64,000 bases of DNA, taken from Streptococcus oralis subsp. tigurinus AZ_3a. Its GTDB lineage: Bacteria > Bacillota > Bacilli > Lactobacillales > Streptococcaceae. Position numbers and translations under genes: made by a program. The stretch is from the NCBI GenBank assembly GCA_000344275.1, contig AORU01000003.1, forward strand, positions 1 to 64,000, written 5' to 3'. Under the pieces are notes generated by a model, which was given only the letters and a program-made list of their open reading frames with translations, did no database searches and was not told the DNA's origin. Positions 45,997 to 58,022 of this stretch are shown piece after piece. The stretch's first letter is position 1; every line of letters starts with the position of its first letter.

Positions 45997-46005
45997 ATCA
46001 TATCA
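45997..46005 (-). promoter_or_regulatory. Extended -10 promoter of pgdA, predicted leaderless
   Basis: Minus strand TGA followed by TATGAT (45997-46002), then GGAAAT and the ATG (45988-45990). No ribosome site fits between. Confidence 0.6.
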
Positions 46006-46061
46006 AATCAAAGCTATTATTTCAATGATAAACAGGTAATCTAGCTCCATTTCAAAAAATA

Positions 46062-46089
46062 AAGAAAAAGCTTAGAGTTCTCTAAGCTT
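46062..46089 (-). terminator. Terminator of ezrA
   Basis: A stem pairing about 46068-46077 with 46080-46089, followed by a T run on the minus strand. It sits just beyond the ezrA stop. Confidence 0.85.
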
Positions 46090-46094
46090 CTATT

Positions 46095-47822
46095 TTAAAA
46101 GCGAATTGCTTCACGTGTTTTTTCATATGAAGTCACAAAACGGTTTGTAACTCCTGGTTCTGCAACTTCCAAGGCTTGAGAAATCTTCTCAAATGATGCC
46201 CGGTAGTCAAACTCTTTCTCAAAAATTTCAAGTGCTTCGTTGAAAGCCTCTTGGATGCGTTCATCAAATGAACGGTAACGATTTGAGTATTGGAGAAGTT
46301 GCTCTGTCAAAGTTGCATACTGAACAATGTCGTATGTTTCTGTCTCAAGTACTACCATATCATTCGTTGCAATTTCAAGAATTCGCTTAACAGATTCAAT
46401 ATTAACCTGCGGTTGTTCTAACTCCGCCATCAAATCTTCTGTATTATGACTTGCAGTAAAGAAGAGTTTCAAGAAACTTTGAGGAATACCTGGCAAGTTT
46501 CTCTTCTCCATGTAACGTTTGATGGTGTGCAAACGATTCACATAGACATTTGCTTTTTGGCGAGCATTGAGGTCATCTTTTTCAATTTGCGCAAGTCGTT
46601 CGCTCACAGAAATTTGCTCATCTTCAATATCTTTGAGATTGCTTTGAAGCATTTCCAACTGTTCTTCAAGAACAGAATAGGCTTGAGCAGATTCTCTTTG
46701 ATCCTCTGTTACTTCTAAAATAGCGGTATCAAGTGCAGCTAATTCTTCTTGAAGTCGGCGAACATGATTTCCATCACTTTCTGGAAGAAGGTAAGTTTTA
46801 TTCAGGCGTTCAAGATCCTGAACAAGCACCTGGTTATTTTCTTTCAAGTGGTTGAGATAGGTTGGAAGTGTTGAGAGAAGATTCTCAACGACTTTTTGAG
46901 CCTCAATTTCACGAGTGAAAATATCATAAAGTGCGTTGATTTCTTCTTGAATGCGATTATTTTCATACTCTGCATTGTCCAACTCCAACTGACGAATGTT
47001 TTCTTGATTATTCTTCAAAGATTCATGCAAAAGTTGGAAACGAGACTCGATATCTGTTTCTGTAAAGTGGTAGTTAGCATCCAACAGCTTGCGATAGCCT
47101 TCTTCCAAATCTGCTAATTGATCTGGTAATTCCTTTGTCAAGGTTTCAACAAGAGCTGGAATCCGATCAACAATATGCGTTAGAGCAAGAATATGATTTT
47201 CAGTATCATCTAAGATTGCTGCAGCTTCAACTGGGTCACCTGATGAGTTAAGGGTAACGAATTGAGAGAATTCCGATTGGATATTTTCCAATTGTTTCTC
47301 AATCTCAGGAAGAGATTTTCCATATTTCTCTGAGTCCTCTGCAACAGTATGTTGAAGGGTTTCAAACAAGTCCAAAGCATGTAGGACACGACCACTGTTC
47401 TTAGATTCTTGCTTTTCGAGTTCAGAAAGGGCATTGCGAATAGCTGTAATATCCTCTTCAATCAAACTAATCTGGCTTTCAATTTGATCAATCTTGTGAG
47501 CTGCTTTAAAAAAACGGAAAGAATTATTGTAGTTTTCAGCTTCAAAGAGGTGATTTTCGATGTCTGCAAATGAGTTCAGAGATAAATCAACCCATTTTTG
47601 ATTCCATTCACGAAAGGTTACCTGACTTTGACCAATCAAGTGCATATTTTTAACGGCTTCAACCTCATCATTTACAGGAAGGTTGTAGAGTTCTTCTTTT
47701 CTTTCTTCAAGCGCCGTTAATCTGCTTACATTACGCTTACGTAGAAAAATGGCTGTTACATAAGCTAAAATCAAAATGACCGCAATCGCAACCATTAGAT
47801 AAATTAGTTGTCCATTAGACAT
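46095..47822 (-). CDS. ezrA: Septation ring formation regulator EzrA
   Basis: A 575-residue cell-division protein. One N-terminal span (about 5-25) is followed by a long cytoplasmic coiled-coil rod of spectrin-like repeats, rich in Glu, Leu, Gln and Asn, and a conserved C-terminal patch (GVTNRFVTSYEKTREAIRF). It binds FtsZ and division synthases at the septum. AAAGGAG precedes the ATG. It lies downstream of gyrB. Confidence 0.97.
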   Translation of the reverse strand: MSNGQLIYLMVAIAVILILAYVTAIFLRKRNVSRLTALEERKEELYNLPVNDEVEAVKNMHLIGQSQVTFREWNQKWVDLSLNSFADIENHLFEAENYNNSFRFFKAAHKIDQIESQISLIEEDITAIRNALSELEKQESKNSGRVLHALDLFETLQHTVAEDSEKYGKSLPEIEKQLENIQSEFSQFVTLNSSGDPVEAAAILDDTENHILALTHIVDRIPALVETLTKELPDQLADLEEGYRKLLDANYHFTETDIESRFQLLHESLKNNQENIRQLELDNAEYENNRIQEEINALYDIFTREIEAQKVVENLLSTLPTYLNHLKENNQVLVQDLERLNKTYLLPESDGNHVRRLQEELAALDTAILEVTEDQRESAQAYSVLEEQLEMLQSNLKDIEDEQISVSERLAQIEKDDLNARQKANVYVNRLHTIKRYMEKRNLPGIPQSFLKLFFTASHNTEDLMAELEQPQVNIESVKRILEIATNDMVVLETETYDIVQYATLTEQLLQYSNRYRSFDERIQEAFNEALEIFEKEFDYRASFEKISQALEVAEPGVTNRFVTSYEKTREAIRF

Positions 47823-47902
47823 ATCAAACTCCTTTTATACTAGAAACAATCGTAATGATTATATCATATTTTTTAAACCAAGGGAACTATTTCCCACATT
47901 TT

Positions 47903-50426
<2,524 letters not shown>

Positions 50427-50433
50427 ACCCTTC

Positions 50434-50442
50434 ATTATACCA
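50434..50442 (-). promoter_or_regulatory. Extended -10 promoter of the HAD-gyrB unit, predicted leaderless
   Basis: Minus strand TGG followed by TATAAT (50434-50439), seven bases and the ATG (50424-50426). GAAGGG lies one base from the ATG, too close for normal ribosome binding. Confidence 0.6.
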
Positions 50443-50483
50443 TTTTTTTATGAAAAAAGCGATGATTTCCTAGATTTTTCCAA

Positions 50484-50508
50484 GCAAAAACGAGAGCCGA
50501 ACTCTCGT
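50484..50508 (-). terminator. Terminator of the DJ-1-like gene
   Basis: A 7-bp stem (50490-50496 with 50502-50508) with a five-base loop, followed on the minus strand by five T. It lies right after the stop at 50510. Confidence 0.82.
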
Positions 50509-50509
50509 C

Positions 50510-51064
50510 TTACTGTTGATTTCCAAAGACATCTCGATAGAGCATGCCGTCTCGTAAACTTTCAGCATCTCCTCCCAATTGCTCTACCAACTCATAGGCA
50601 AAGGCAAGTGCGGTTGACGGTCCTCGGCTGGTTGTTAGATTGCCATCCACAACTACTGTTTCCTTTCGGTAAATTCCATCACTGATGTTTTCCTGAACAC
50701 CGTCATAACAGGTGAAGTGCTTGTCTTTCAGGACACCTGCTTGATGGAGAGCGATTGGAGCTGCACAGATAGCTGCAATTTTCTTTCCAGCTTGGTCAAA
50801 AGCTTTAATCTCAGAAATGAGGGCTGGATTATCCCGTAGGTGAGCTGATCCTGGCATGCCACCTGGAAGAACTACCAAGTCATAGTCAGACAAATCACCA
50901 TCAAAGATACGGTCGGCTTTTACCTGAATGCCATGTGATCCTGTCACCTGCTCTTCAAATCCTACCATATCACATGAAATGTTTGCTCGACGCAAGACAT
51001 CAACTACTGTCAAGGCTTCAATTTCTTCAAAACCCTGGGCTAAAATAACTGCTACTTTTGACAT
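50510..51064 (-). CDS. DJ-1/PfpI/ThiJ family protein
   Basis: A 184-residue protein with the glutamine-amidotransferase-like fold. The conserved Cys sits in the nucleophile elbow AAICAAPIAL near residue 105, with the preceding acidic residue in GFEEIEAL. The family includes deglycases, chaperones and oxidative-stress sensors; the role here is not known. AAGGAGG precedes the ATG. It is the last gene of a dinG, rodA, DJ-1 unit. Confidence 0.9.
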   Translation of the reverse strand: MSKVAVILAQGFEEIEALTVVDVLRRANISCDMVGFEEQVTGSHGIQVKADRIFDGDLSDYDLVVLPGGMPGSAHLRDNPALISEIKAFDQAGKKIAAICAAPIALHQAGVLKDKHFTCYDGVQENISDGIYRKETVVVDGNLTTSRGPSTALAFAYELVEQLGGDAESLRDGMLYRDVFGNQQ

Positions 51065-51074
51065 AGTGGCCTCC

Positions 51075-52298
51075 TTATTTGATTTGTTTTAGGACGACTT
51101 TCTTTCGTTTGAATGGAACTTTTCCACTTTTCTCCTCCGCTAGGTTGGTCTGGTAACTCATAGATAAGAGGAGACCGACACCAATGAGGTTGCTAATAAT
51201 TGCAGAGCCCCCTTGAGAGATGAAAGGTAGAGGAATCCCTGTCAAAGGAAGTAAGCCTGTCACGGCACCGATATTTTCAAAGATATGGAAGAGCAACATC
51301 ATGATAAAACCAGTCGAAATGTAGGTGTAGAACTGGTTATTTGACCTGAGCGTAATCTTCAACATCCGATAGATGAGAAGTAAGTACAAGGCAACGACAA
51401 AGACCGAACCAATAAAGCCAAAATCTTCAGCAATCACTGTGAAAATCATATCACTCTCACGTACTGGAATGAGGAGATTGGACACATTGAAACCTTGCCC
51501 AAACAAGCCACCACTTCCAATCGCAATTTGTCCCTGCGCCTGTTGGTAAGTCGTTGTTTGCGCGAAGTCAAAGGGATTGAGCCAAGCCAAGATGCGGTTG
51601 ATCTGGTAGGTTGGCATCCCAATCTGATGCAAGAAGGCACGTCCATCCTTGCTTATAAAGATGGCCATGAAGCCTGCAACTGCAGTCACTCCTGTCGCAA
51701 AGACCGGAATGATAATCTTCCACGAAACACCTGAAAGGAGAACCATGCCTGCAAAAATAGCTACAAAGACCAAGGCAGTCCCCAAGTCACTTTGTAGGGC
51801 TAAGAGGATCAAGACTGGGATGGTAAAGGCGATCATCCAACCAATCAATAGGAAATCCAAGGGAATAGTCCGTCGCCATTCCTTGTGTTTTTGCGTGAAT
51901 TGTACGATGACTCGAGCCAACATCAAGATATAGGAAATCTTCATGAACTCCGATGGCTGAAAGAGTGTCGTTCCACCAATCGATACCCAGTTTTTGGCAC
52001 CTGTAGAAGCTACCAAACTCGGATTGTAGAAAACAAGAGGTAGGACCATCAAAGCTAGCCCTAGACCATAAAGATAGGGAGTCACCTTCCATAAAAACTC
52101 GGTATTAAAGAACATGACCACAAAACCAATGACAAGGCCCAAGGAAATCCAAGCAATTTGCTGACCTAGAATTGGCAATACATTATTTGGATAGTCATGA
52201 CTAACTGCTATATAAATGGCCACTACTCCAATCACCAGTAAACAAAACACTGGTAGGAGAAGGCTATAATCGACTCGAGAGTCGAAGGAACGTTTCAT
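51075..52298 (-). CDS. rodA: Peptidoglycan polymerase RodA (SEDS family)
   Basis: A 407-residue polytopic membrane protein with ten spans. SEDS glycosyltransferase motifs include PSEFMKISYILMLA, ALQSDLGTALVF (catalytic Asp region), VRESDMIFTVIAEDFGFIG and LPFISQGGSA. It extends glycan strands for peripheral wall growth with a class B penicillin-binding protein. It begins 5 bases after the dinG stop, with AAAGGT as a weak ribosome site, so it depends on dinG transcription. Confidence 0.93.
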   Translation of the reverse strand: MKRSFDSRVDYSLLLPVFCLLVIGVVAIYIAVSHDYPNNVLPILGQQIAWISLGLVIGFVVMFFNTEFLWKVTPYLYGLGLALMVLPLVFYNPSLVASTGAKNWVSIGGTTLFQPSEFMKISYILMLARVIVQFTQKHKEWRRTIPLDFLLIGWMIAFTIPVLILLALQSDLGTALVFVAIFAGMVLLSGVSWKIIIPVFATGVTAVAGFMAIFISKDGRAFLHQIGMPTYQINRILAWLNPFDFAQTTTYQQAQGQIAIGSGGLFGQGFNVSNLLIPVRESDMIFTVIAEDFGFIGSVFVVALYLLLIYRMLKITLRSNNQFYTYISTGFIMMLLFHIFENIGAVTGLLPLTGIPLPFISQGGSAIISNLIGVGLLLSMSYQTNLAEEKSGKVPFKRKKVVLKQIK

Positions 52299-52303
52299 AT
52301 TTT

Positions 52304-54781
52304 TTACCTTTTTTCTTTCATTCTATTGCGACGAGATTGGAGAAAATCAGCTACAGCAGGCTCTAGCCGTTCTCTAGAAAGAACCTGAACAGCCCTTTCT
52401 TTTGACAAGGCCTGAGCAATTTGTTTGCCGTAACGCTTGCTGACAACACGACTATCTAAAAGCACAGCAACCGAACCTTGGTCAGATCGTCTAACAGTAC
52501 GGCCCAGAGCTTGTTTTAGCCGAATAATCGCCATCGGCAACTGATAATCATAGAAAGGATTTTTCCCTTCTTGACGCAGTTCTTGGTTTAATTTTTTGGT
52601 TAAGGGTTCTTGGGGGGGTTGGAAAGGCAATCTCGGAATCACTTGAATCACGCAAGGATGGGTTGAAAAATCAACCCCTTCCCAGAAACTACCTGTTCCA
52701 AGCAAGATCTGACGTTCGCCTTTTTCAAAACGTTTTTTCAGTTGGCTTGGTTCCCCATTTTTATACTGAGCTAGATGCGGTTGGCCGAGCAGGTCTGAAA
52801 CTGCCAGCAACATCTCTTTTGAGGTAAACAAAACCAATAAAGGTTCTTGAAAGACTTGTAACCTTCGAATAACAGAAGCCACTTCACTAGCATAGTCAAC
52901 AGGTGAAACTTCTGTCACAAGAGGAAAATCATCGACTAGAAAGACTTCTTGTTGCTCCTGCTTTGCTACATCAAGCCTAACAAGTGGAGCATCTGGAAAT
53001 CCCAATAAATCTGCTAGGGAAACCCGATTGCTGATTTCAAGAGTGGCCGATACTCCTAGAAGTCTACAATCTTCTGGCAATAAGTCTGCTAGTATAAAGC
53101 GGCCTTTTTTACTTGAACAAATCAAGATATCCTTGCTCGATTTTTCTGCTGTAGCAAGCCAAAATTCACGGTCCGACGTGAAAAAGTTTGCAAGCTCTCT
53201 ATACTCTGGGAGAGCTAACTCCGAAAAATGCTGGCGCAAGTGTTCGAAAGAATCCAACCACTTTCCATTCTTCAGACCTGACTGATAGTGCTCTATCAAG
53301 TATCGACATTCAAAGCTAATACTCTCAAGCAAGCGTTTCTGAACCAAATTCTCCACTGACTCTAAGGACTTTTCATTTTGAGTTACAAGATCCTCAAGGC
53401 GATAAGCCTGCTGGGCTAGATTTTCAAGGGCTAGCAGCATTTTTTGAGCTTCATCCAAGATCACCAAACGGTTGTCGACAAACTCTGGATTGTCTTCCAA
53501 ACGAGTGACCAGATAGGCATGATTAGTCAAGAGAACGCGACTGGTCTTGGCCTTTTCCTGCCCTCGTTTCCAAAAATCCTCTGTAGCAAATAAACTTTTC
53601 TTTGAAAGCTTGCCATCGTGGACTAGTTCTGGCAGAAAATGCTGGTAGCGATAAAGCTGCCCGATTTCGTCCAAGTCACCTGTCTCTGTCTCTGTTAGCC
53701 AGATAAGCAGTTGCATTTTAAAGCGTGTGAAAAGGCGATTGGACTCCGGTCGATGGAGGACTTGGTGAAAAGCATCCAGTTTCAAGTAATTTTGAGGCCC
53801 CTTGAGACTATGAATTTCCAGATGGAAGACCTCTTTTAAGCGCTGACTTTCTTCTTGCATGATTTGATTTTGAAGAATTTTGGTCGGAACACTCACTAGG
53901 ATACCTGCTTGACTCTCCAAGTTCAAAGCCGGGAGGAGATAACCATAAGTCTTGCCCAATCCCGTTTGAGCTTGAATAAAGGAAGTCTGGTGTTCTTCCA
54001 ATAATTGCTCAATCTTCTCCGCAAATTCCAACTGTTGCGGTCGCTCATCCAGTCCCAATAAAGAAATGTTTTTAGCAAAGTCTTTGGATAACTTTCGTGG
54101 GACTAAAGCTTTGCTTTCCTTTCTGAGGAAAAGCCCATGAAGTTCCATCAAGTCTGGCGAAGACAAGAGAGATTGTTGCTGATAGACCTCCTCAATCACC
54201 AGATAACTTTCATAGAGAAGGTTGTCTGCAAGGTTTAACAAGCTTTCTAAAAGCCCTTTAGGTAGCTCAAAAAGTTTTTGACGCATGTAAAGCAAGAGTT
54301 CAGCTGTTGCCTGGGCATCTGACAGGGCAGTATGGGCATGTTCCAGCTCAATGCCCAACTCTTGACAAAGGATACCTAGATTGTATTTTTCAAACTGAGG
54401 ATACAGAACTTGGGCAAGCTCAACTGTATCCACCCGCGGTGTACGCAATTCATATCCTTCAAAAAAGAGAAATTCTGCAAGAAGGTTGGCATCAAACTGT
54501 ACATTGTGCGCAACAAAAATACCGTCCTTAACCAATTCAAAAATTTTTCCGGCCACCTGAGAAAACTCTGGTGCCGCAGCCAAACGCCGATCGGTCAGAC
54601 CCGTTAATTCTTTGATATGAGAATCCAAGGGTTCGTGGGGATTGACATCAGTCGCATACTGATCGATGATTTCACCATTCTCAATCACCACAATGCCTAC
54701 TTGAATAATTTTTGCCTTGCTTCCGGTGCTGGTCGCCTCTAAATCAACGACCACATACCGATCATTTCTTGCATTCATCAT
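52304..54781 (-). CDS. dinG: DinG-family protein with N-terminal DnaQ-type exonuclease
   Basis: An 825-residue fusion. The DEDDh exonuclease lies at about 8-165 (VVDLEATSTGS, HNVQFDANLL, HTALSDAQAT). The superfamily 2 helicase core follows: Walker A AQTGLGKTYGYL, Walker B LVILDEAQ, and the final QALGRTVRRSDQG. The four Cys that hold an Fe-S cluster in E. coli DinG are absent, as in other Firmicute forms, which act as nucleases more than helicases. The first ATG is five bases past the -10 box; a second ATG follows at once. Confidence 0.92.
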   Translation of the reverse strand: MMNARNDRYVVVDLEATSTGSKAKIIQVGIVVIENGEIIDQYATDVNPHEPLDSHIKELTGLTDRRLAAAPEFSQVAGKIFELVKDGIFVAHNVQFDANLLAEFLFFEGYELRTPRVDTVELAQVLYPQFEKYNLGILCQELGIELEHAHTALSDAQATAELLLYMRQKLFELPKGLLESLLNLADNLLYESYLVIEEVYQQQSLLSSPDLMELHGLFLRKESKALVPRKLSKDFAKNISLLGLDERPQQLEFAEKIEQLLEEHQTSFIQAQTGLGKTYGYLLPALNLESQAGILVSVPTKILQNQIMQEESQRLKEVFHLEIHSLKGPQNYLKLDAFHQVLHRPESNRLFTRFKMQLLIWLTETETGDLDEIGQLYRYQHFLPELVHDGKLSKKSLFATEDFWKRGQEKAKTSRVLLTNHAYLVTRLEDNPEFVDNRLVILDEAQKMLLALENLAQQAYRLEDLVTQNEKSLESVENLVQKRLLESISFECRYLIEHYQSGLKNGKWLDSFEHLRQHFSELALPEYRELANFFTSDREFWLATAEKSSKDILICSSKKGRFILADLLPEDCRLLGVSATLEISNRVSLADLLGFPDAPLVRLDVAKQEQQEVFLVDDFPLVTEVSPVDYASEVASVIRRLQVFQEPLLVLFTSKEMLLAVSDLLGQPHLAQYKNGEPSQLKKRFEKGERQILLGTGSFWEGVDFSTHPCVIQVIPRLPFQPPQEPLTKKLNQELRQEGKNPFYDYQLPMAIIRLKQALGRTVRRSDQGSVAVLLDSRVVSKRYGKQIAQALSKERAVQVLSRERLEPAVADFLQSRRNRMKEKR

Positions 54782-54786
54782 TAAAA

Positions 54787-54795
54787 ATTATATCA
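54787..54795 (-). promoter_or_regulatory. Extended -10 promoter of dinG-rodA, predicted leaderless
   Basis: Minus strand TGA followed by TATAAT (54787-54792), five bases of T/A and then ATGATG (ending 54776-54781). No purine-rich ribosome site exists. The remaining upstream gap to 54960 shows no gene; it contains only a weak hairpin near 54890-54925. Confidence 0.6.
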
Positions 54796-54959
54796 AAAAA
54801 AGCATGATTTGACACCCCTCAACTTTGATAACAATCTCGCTTTATTTGTGAGTTTGAGTAAACATCAAGACCTTAAAAGTGAGAATTCCTCGTAAGTTCA
54901 GCAGTTGATTGCTGGTTCTGAGGGATTTGAAAACCTTATCAACAAACCTACATCAACAT

Positions 54960-54990
54960 AAAAAGACAACCAAGGTATTAGCTGCCTTTT
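54960..54990 (-). terminator. Terminator overlapping the end of nnrD
   Basis: A 9-bp stem with G-U pairs (54962-54970 with 54981-54989) that includes the stop codon region and ends in a T run on the minus strand. Confidence 0.6.
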
Positions 54991-55829
54991 TGAGATATTT
55001 TTTTCATTGTTTTCGGAAGAGCTTTACTAATTTCGGTAGGCAAGACAAGGTAATTCTCTTGAGCTAGTTCTTGCGCGATAGCTGAATGAAGGTTAGTCGC
55101 TACCACTACTCTCTCATAGAGACTGACTTGGTGAAACTGACCTGCAAAACCTGCAATCATCCCAGCCAGAGTATCTCCCATCCCACCAGTTGCTTGATAG
55201 GGGCCTCCAACCTGTAACTGATAATATTCAGGCTGCCCGGCTTGCCAGATACGAGTCGCTGGACCTTTCTCAACTAAAATCGTCCCTTGAGGAAAAGCTG
55301 AAAGAGCACTAGCAGTCGTCTCTGTATTTTGATGGTCAAGAACTATACCAGACAGTCTTTCCCATTCCTTTTGGTGGGGAGTTAGAATAAGCTGACTGGA
55401 AGGAAATGGTAACTGGCCTTTTGATAAGCTGCCCAAAGCACCACCATCTACAATCAAAATCTGGTCTCTTCTAAGGCAGTCAAAGACTCGTTTTACGAGT
55501 TCTTCTCCAAATGCATCCTCTCGCAAACCCGGACCTAACAAGACAACTTCTGCCTTTTCCAACTGTTCTTCTAACAATTGCTGATCTTGAAGAGAAAATG
55601 CCATGGCCTCAGGTAAATGACTGTGCAGAGCCGGAATATTCTCCTTATCCGTGCCAACAGTCACCAACCCTGCCCCACTTTTGACTGCTGCAATGGCTGA
55701 CATGATGATAGCTCCCCCATAGGGATAGGTCCCTCCCAGCAAGAGCAGGCGACCGTAATCTCCCTTATGGCTGTGACGAGAACGTTCAATAATGACTTTT
55801 TCTAATAAAGCTTGATCAATCACTTTCAT
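54978..55829 (-). CDS. nnrD: ADP-dependent NAD(P)H-hydrate dehydratase
   Basis: A 283-residue ribokinase-fold repair enzyme that restores damaged NADH and NADPH hydrates. RLLLLGGTYPYGGAIIMSAIA near the N-terminus and the catalytic GGMGDTLAGMIAG near residue 215 are typical. The epimerase (NnrE) domain fused in many bacteria is absent. A TATAAT box and GAGAGGAA lie upstream of the ATG. Confidence 0.92.
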   Translation of the reverse strand: MKVIDQALLEKVIIERSRHSHKGDYGRLLLLGGTYPYGGAIIMSAIAAVKSGAGLVTVGTDKENIPALHSHLPEAMAFSLQDQQLLEEQLEKAEVVLLGPGLREDAFGEELVKRVFDCLRRDQILIVDGGALGSLSKGQLPFPSSQLILTPHQKEWERLSGIVLDHQNTETTASALSAFPQGTILVEKGPATRIWQAGQPEYYQLQVGGPYQATGGMGDTLAGMIAGFAGQFHQVSLYERVVVATNLHSAIAQELAQENYLVLPTEISKALPKTMKKISQKGS

Positions 55830-55856
55830 CGTTTTTTCCTCTCACTCCATTATACT

Positions 55857-55884
55857 ACAAAAGGAGGGGCAAACCTCCTTTTAT
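55857..55884 (-). terminator. Terminator of the folD-HAD unit
   Basis: A 9-bp perfect stem (55859-55867 with 55874-55882) with a six-base loop. It lies between the HAD stop and the nnrD promoter. Confidence 0.8.
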
Positions 55885-56658
55885 CTATTTTCCCTTAAAT
55901 TCCGCAAAAGTCTGTAAGATTTTAGCTGCTACTGCTGAAGAAGGTTCTCCTTTTAACTCTAACGTGTCATCTGCATATGGAGTAAGACCAGCAAAGTCTC
56001 CTATCTGAACTGAATAGAGAGACGTTTTAAACAGCTCAATATCGTTTTGGTCATTTCCAAAAGCGATGAAGTTCTCCCCGCATAACTTTTCAACAGTTGT
56101 CGCCTTATGAGTATCCAAGGGATTAACATAGAGGCACTTTTCATGCTCATGATAGGAGAGATGAGCCTGTCCTAGTCTTTCTAGCTGACCAAGCAGATCA
56201 TCAAGCAAATCCTCATGGTCGCCCATATAAACGACTACCTTAATCGGAGTACCCAAGCCCTCGAGTTTCTGATGACGAGCTACCTTTAGGGGATCCACAC
56301 TAGAGAAAAATGGAATCTTCTTTACAATCTGACCGCTATAGTCAAAGCAATCATCTGCAAAAAAAGGGAGATTGTAGGTCTGGCAATAATCAACTAGCGC
56401 ATGATAAACTCTAGCATCGAGATTCCTTTCGAAGATAGCCTTCCCCAAATGATAGGCTACGCCACCATTCAACCCTATGACTAAGCGCTGACTGAGTTCA
56501 GGGCCTAATAAACCCAAGCAATCCCTATAAGAGCGGGCTGAGGCAAACACAAGCTCATGTCCATAATCTTCAGCCTTTAAAAGAACCTGCTGAATCTCCT
56601 CATCTATGGTCATGTAGTCAAAAGATAGCGTTCCATCCAGGTCAAATACGAATTTCAT
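55885..56658 (-). CDS. HAD-IIB family phosphatase
   Basis: A 257-residue HAD hydrolase with motif I FDLDGTLS, motif II FASARSYRD, a C2-type cap, and motif IV AFGNDQNDIELF. It resembles sugar-phosphate phosphatases of the sucrose-phosphate phosphatase/mannosyl-phosphoglycerate group. It starts 4 bases after folD, with AGGAAG as ribosome site, so the two are one transcript. Substrate unknown. Confidence 0.88.
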   Translation of the reverse strand: MKFVFDLDGTLSFDYMTIDEEIQQVLLKAEDYGHELVFASARSYRDCLGLLGPELSQRLVIGLNGGVAYHLGKAIFERNLDARVYHALVDYCQTYNLPFFADDCFDYSGQIVKKIPFFSSVDPLKVARHQKLEGLGTPIKVVVYMGDHEDLLDDLLGQLERLGQAHLSYHEHEKCLYVNPLDTHKATTVEKLCGENFIAFGNDQNDIELFKTSLYSVQIGDFAGLTPYADDTLELKGEPSSAVAAKILQTFAEFKGK

Positions 56659-56662
56659 CTTC

Positions 56663-57520
56663 CTAGTCCTTGTTTAGTGTTCGAAGCGCTGCCTGATAGG
56701 TTTGCTCCATTAGCATGGTAATAGTCATAGGTCCAACTCCACCAGGTACAGGTGTGATGTGACTAGCAAGTGGTGCAACGGCATCATAATCAACATCTCC
56801 ACAAAGCTTGCCATTTTCATCTCGGTTCATCCCAACGTCAATGACAACCGCGCCAGGTTTGACAAAGTCTGGAGTCACAAACTTAGCGCGACCGATTGCA
56901 ACCACAAGAATATCCGCCTTTGCAGCCACCTTAGCAAGATGATGGGTCCGTGAGTGGGTCAAGGTCACAGTTGCATTCTTGGCTAAAAGAAGCTGAGCCA
57001 TCGGTTTTCCAACGATATTTGAGCGACCAATAACAACCGCATTTTTACCTTCCAACTCAATCCCATATTCATGAAACATTTCCATAATTCCTGCTGGTGT
57101 TGAAGGAATCATAACTGGATGACCAGACCAGAGGCGACCCATGTTTAGGGGATGGAAACCATCCACGTCTTTTTCGGGGTCAATGGCTAATAAAACTGCC
57201 TCTTCGTCAATATGTTTTGGCAAGGGTAACTGGACCAAAATCCCATGCCAAGCTGAATCTTGATTGTATTTGAAAATCAAGTCTAACAATTCCGCTTGGG
57301 TAATGGTCTCAGGAACTCGCACTACCTCACTACGGAAGCCAGCAGCGAGAGCTGACCGTTCCTTGTTGCGAACGTAGACTTGGCTGGCAGGATTGTCCCC
57401 CACCAAAATCACCACCAATCCTGGAACTAAACCTGTTTCTTCTTTTAGTTTGCCCGTCTTTTCAGCCAACTGTCCTTGTAACTTAGCCGCAAGAGCCTTT
57501 CCATCAATAATCTGTGCCAT
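56663..57520 (-). CDS. folD: Methylenetetrahydrofolate dehydrogenase / cyclohydrolase
   Basis: A 285-residue bifunctional folate enzyme interconverting 5,10-methylene- and 10-formyl-tetrahydrofolate with NADP. The catalytic Lys lies in YVRNKERSA, the NADP motif is [17 protein letters not shown], and [14 protein letters not shown] closes the active site. It supplies formyl groups for purines and for initiator tRNA, which links it to peptide deformylase function in general. Confidence 0.97.
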   Translation of the reverse strand: MAQIIDGKALAAKLQGQLAEKTGKLKEETGLVPGLVVILVGDNPASQVYVRNKERSALAAGFRSEVVRVPETITQAELLDLIFKYNQDSAWHGILVQLPLPKHIDEEAVLLAIDPEKDVDGFHPLNMGRLWSGHPVMIPSTPAGIMEMFHEYGIELEGKNAVVIGRSNIVGKPMAQLLLAKNATVTLTHSRTHHLAKVAAKADILVVAIGRAKFVTPDFVKPGAVVIDVGMNRDENGKLCGDVDYDAVAPLASHITPVPGGVGPMTITMLMEQTYQAALRTLNKD

Positions 57521-57618
57521 ATCTCTTCTCTTTTCTATCAGATATCCTCTATTATAACAAAAAATACCTTGTCATTCTAACATTTCTTGACTAATAGACC
57601 TTATAGTCAAAAACTATA

Positions 57619-57643
57619 AGAAAAAGCTCATATCGAGCTTTTA
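57619..57643 (-). terminator. Terminator of the TfoX-like gene
   Basis: An 8-bp stem (57622-57629 with 57635-57642) with a five-base loop and a T run on the minus strand. An 8-bp inverted repeat just to its left (57600-57620) lies in the folD upstream region. Confidence 0.78.
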
Positions 57644-57668
57644 TGCCTATTTATACTAGGTAAATTTG

Positions 57669-57989
57669 TCATGCTTTCTTTTTGACTTTTGGAGCCGGTA
57701 AGACTTCATTCATATCCTTAATTAATCTCGTTAGAAATGACTTATCTTCAATGTCTTCTATCAAAATCATCTCCTTAGCTCCTTCATAAGGACGTTCAAG
57801 CCTAGTCTGTCCCAGTTGATCCATGACTACCTTCACAGGCTTCAGTAACAGACGATTATCATAGATTCCCCCAATAATCTTCCCACGATAATAAAGGATA
57901 TACTCTCCCATCATTGGACGATAACTCATCTCCTCTAGCTCTGATAGATGTTCGAGAATAAAATCTAAATATTCTTTACTGGAAGCCAT
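57669..57989 (-). CDS. TfoX/Sxy N-terminal domain protein
   Basis: A 106-residue soluble protein matching the TfoX N-terminal domain: MMGEYILYYRGKIIGGIYDNRLLLKP is the conserved core. The C-terminus is very basic (APKVKKKA). In Haemophilus, TfoX controls competence, but this single-domain Gram-positive form is not known to do so, and pneumococcal competence runs through ComE and ComX. GGAG lies before the ATG. It follows the ABC ATPase gene by 33 bases and may be read with it. Confidence 0.85.
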   Translation of the reverse strand: MASSKEYLDFILEHLSELEEMSYRPMMGEYILYYRGKIIGGIYDNRLLLKPVKVVMDQLGQTRLERPYEGAKEMILIEDIEDKSFLTRLIKDMNEVLPAPKVKKKA

Positions 57990-58022
57990 GATGCCTACTC
58001 CATTTCTTCTAAAAATGAGGTC

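Noticed and set aside
57669-57989. Competence role for the TfoX-like protein
   Set aside because: It has only the N-terminal domain and no nearby competence genes; the name alone does not support this in a streptococcus.
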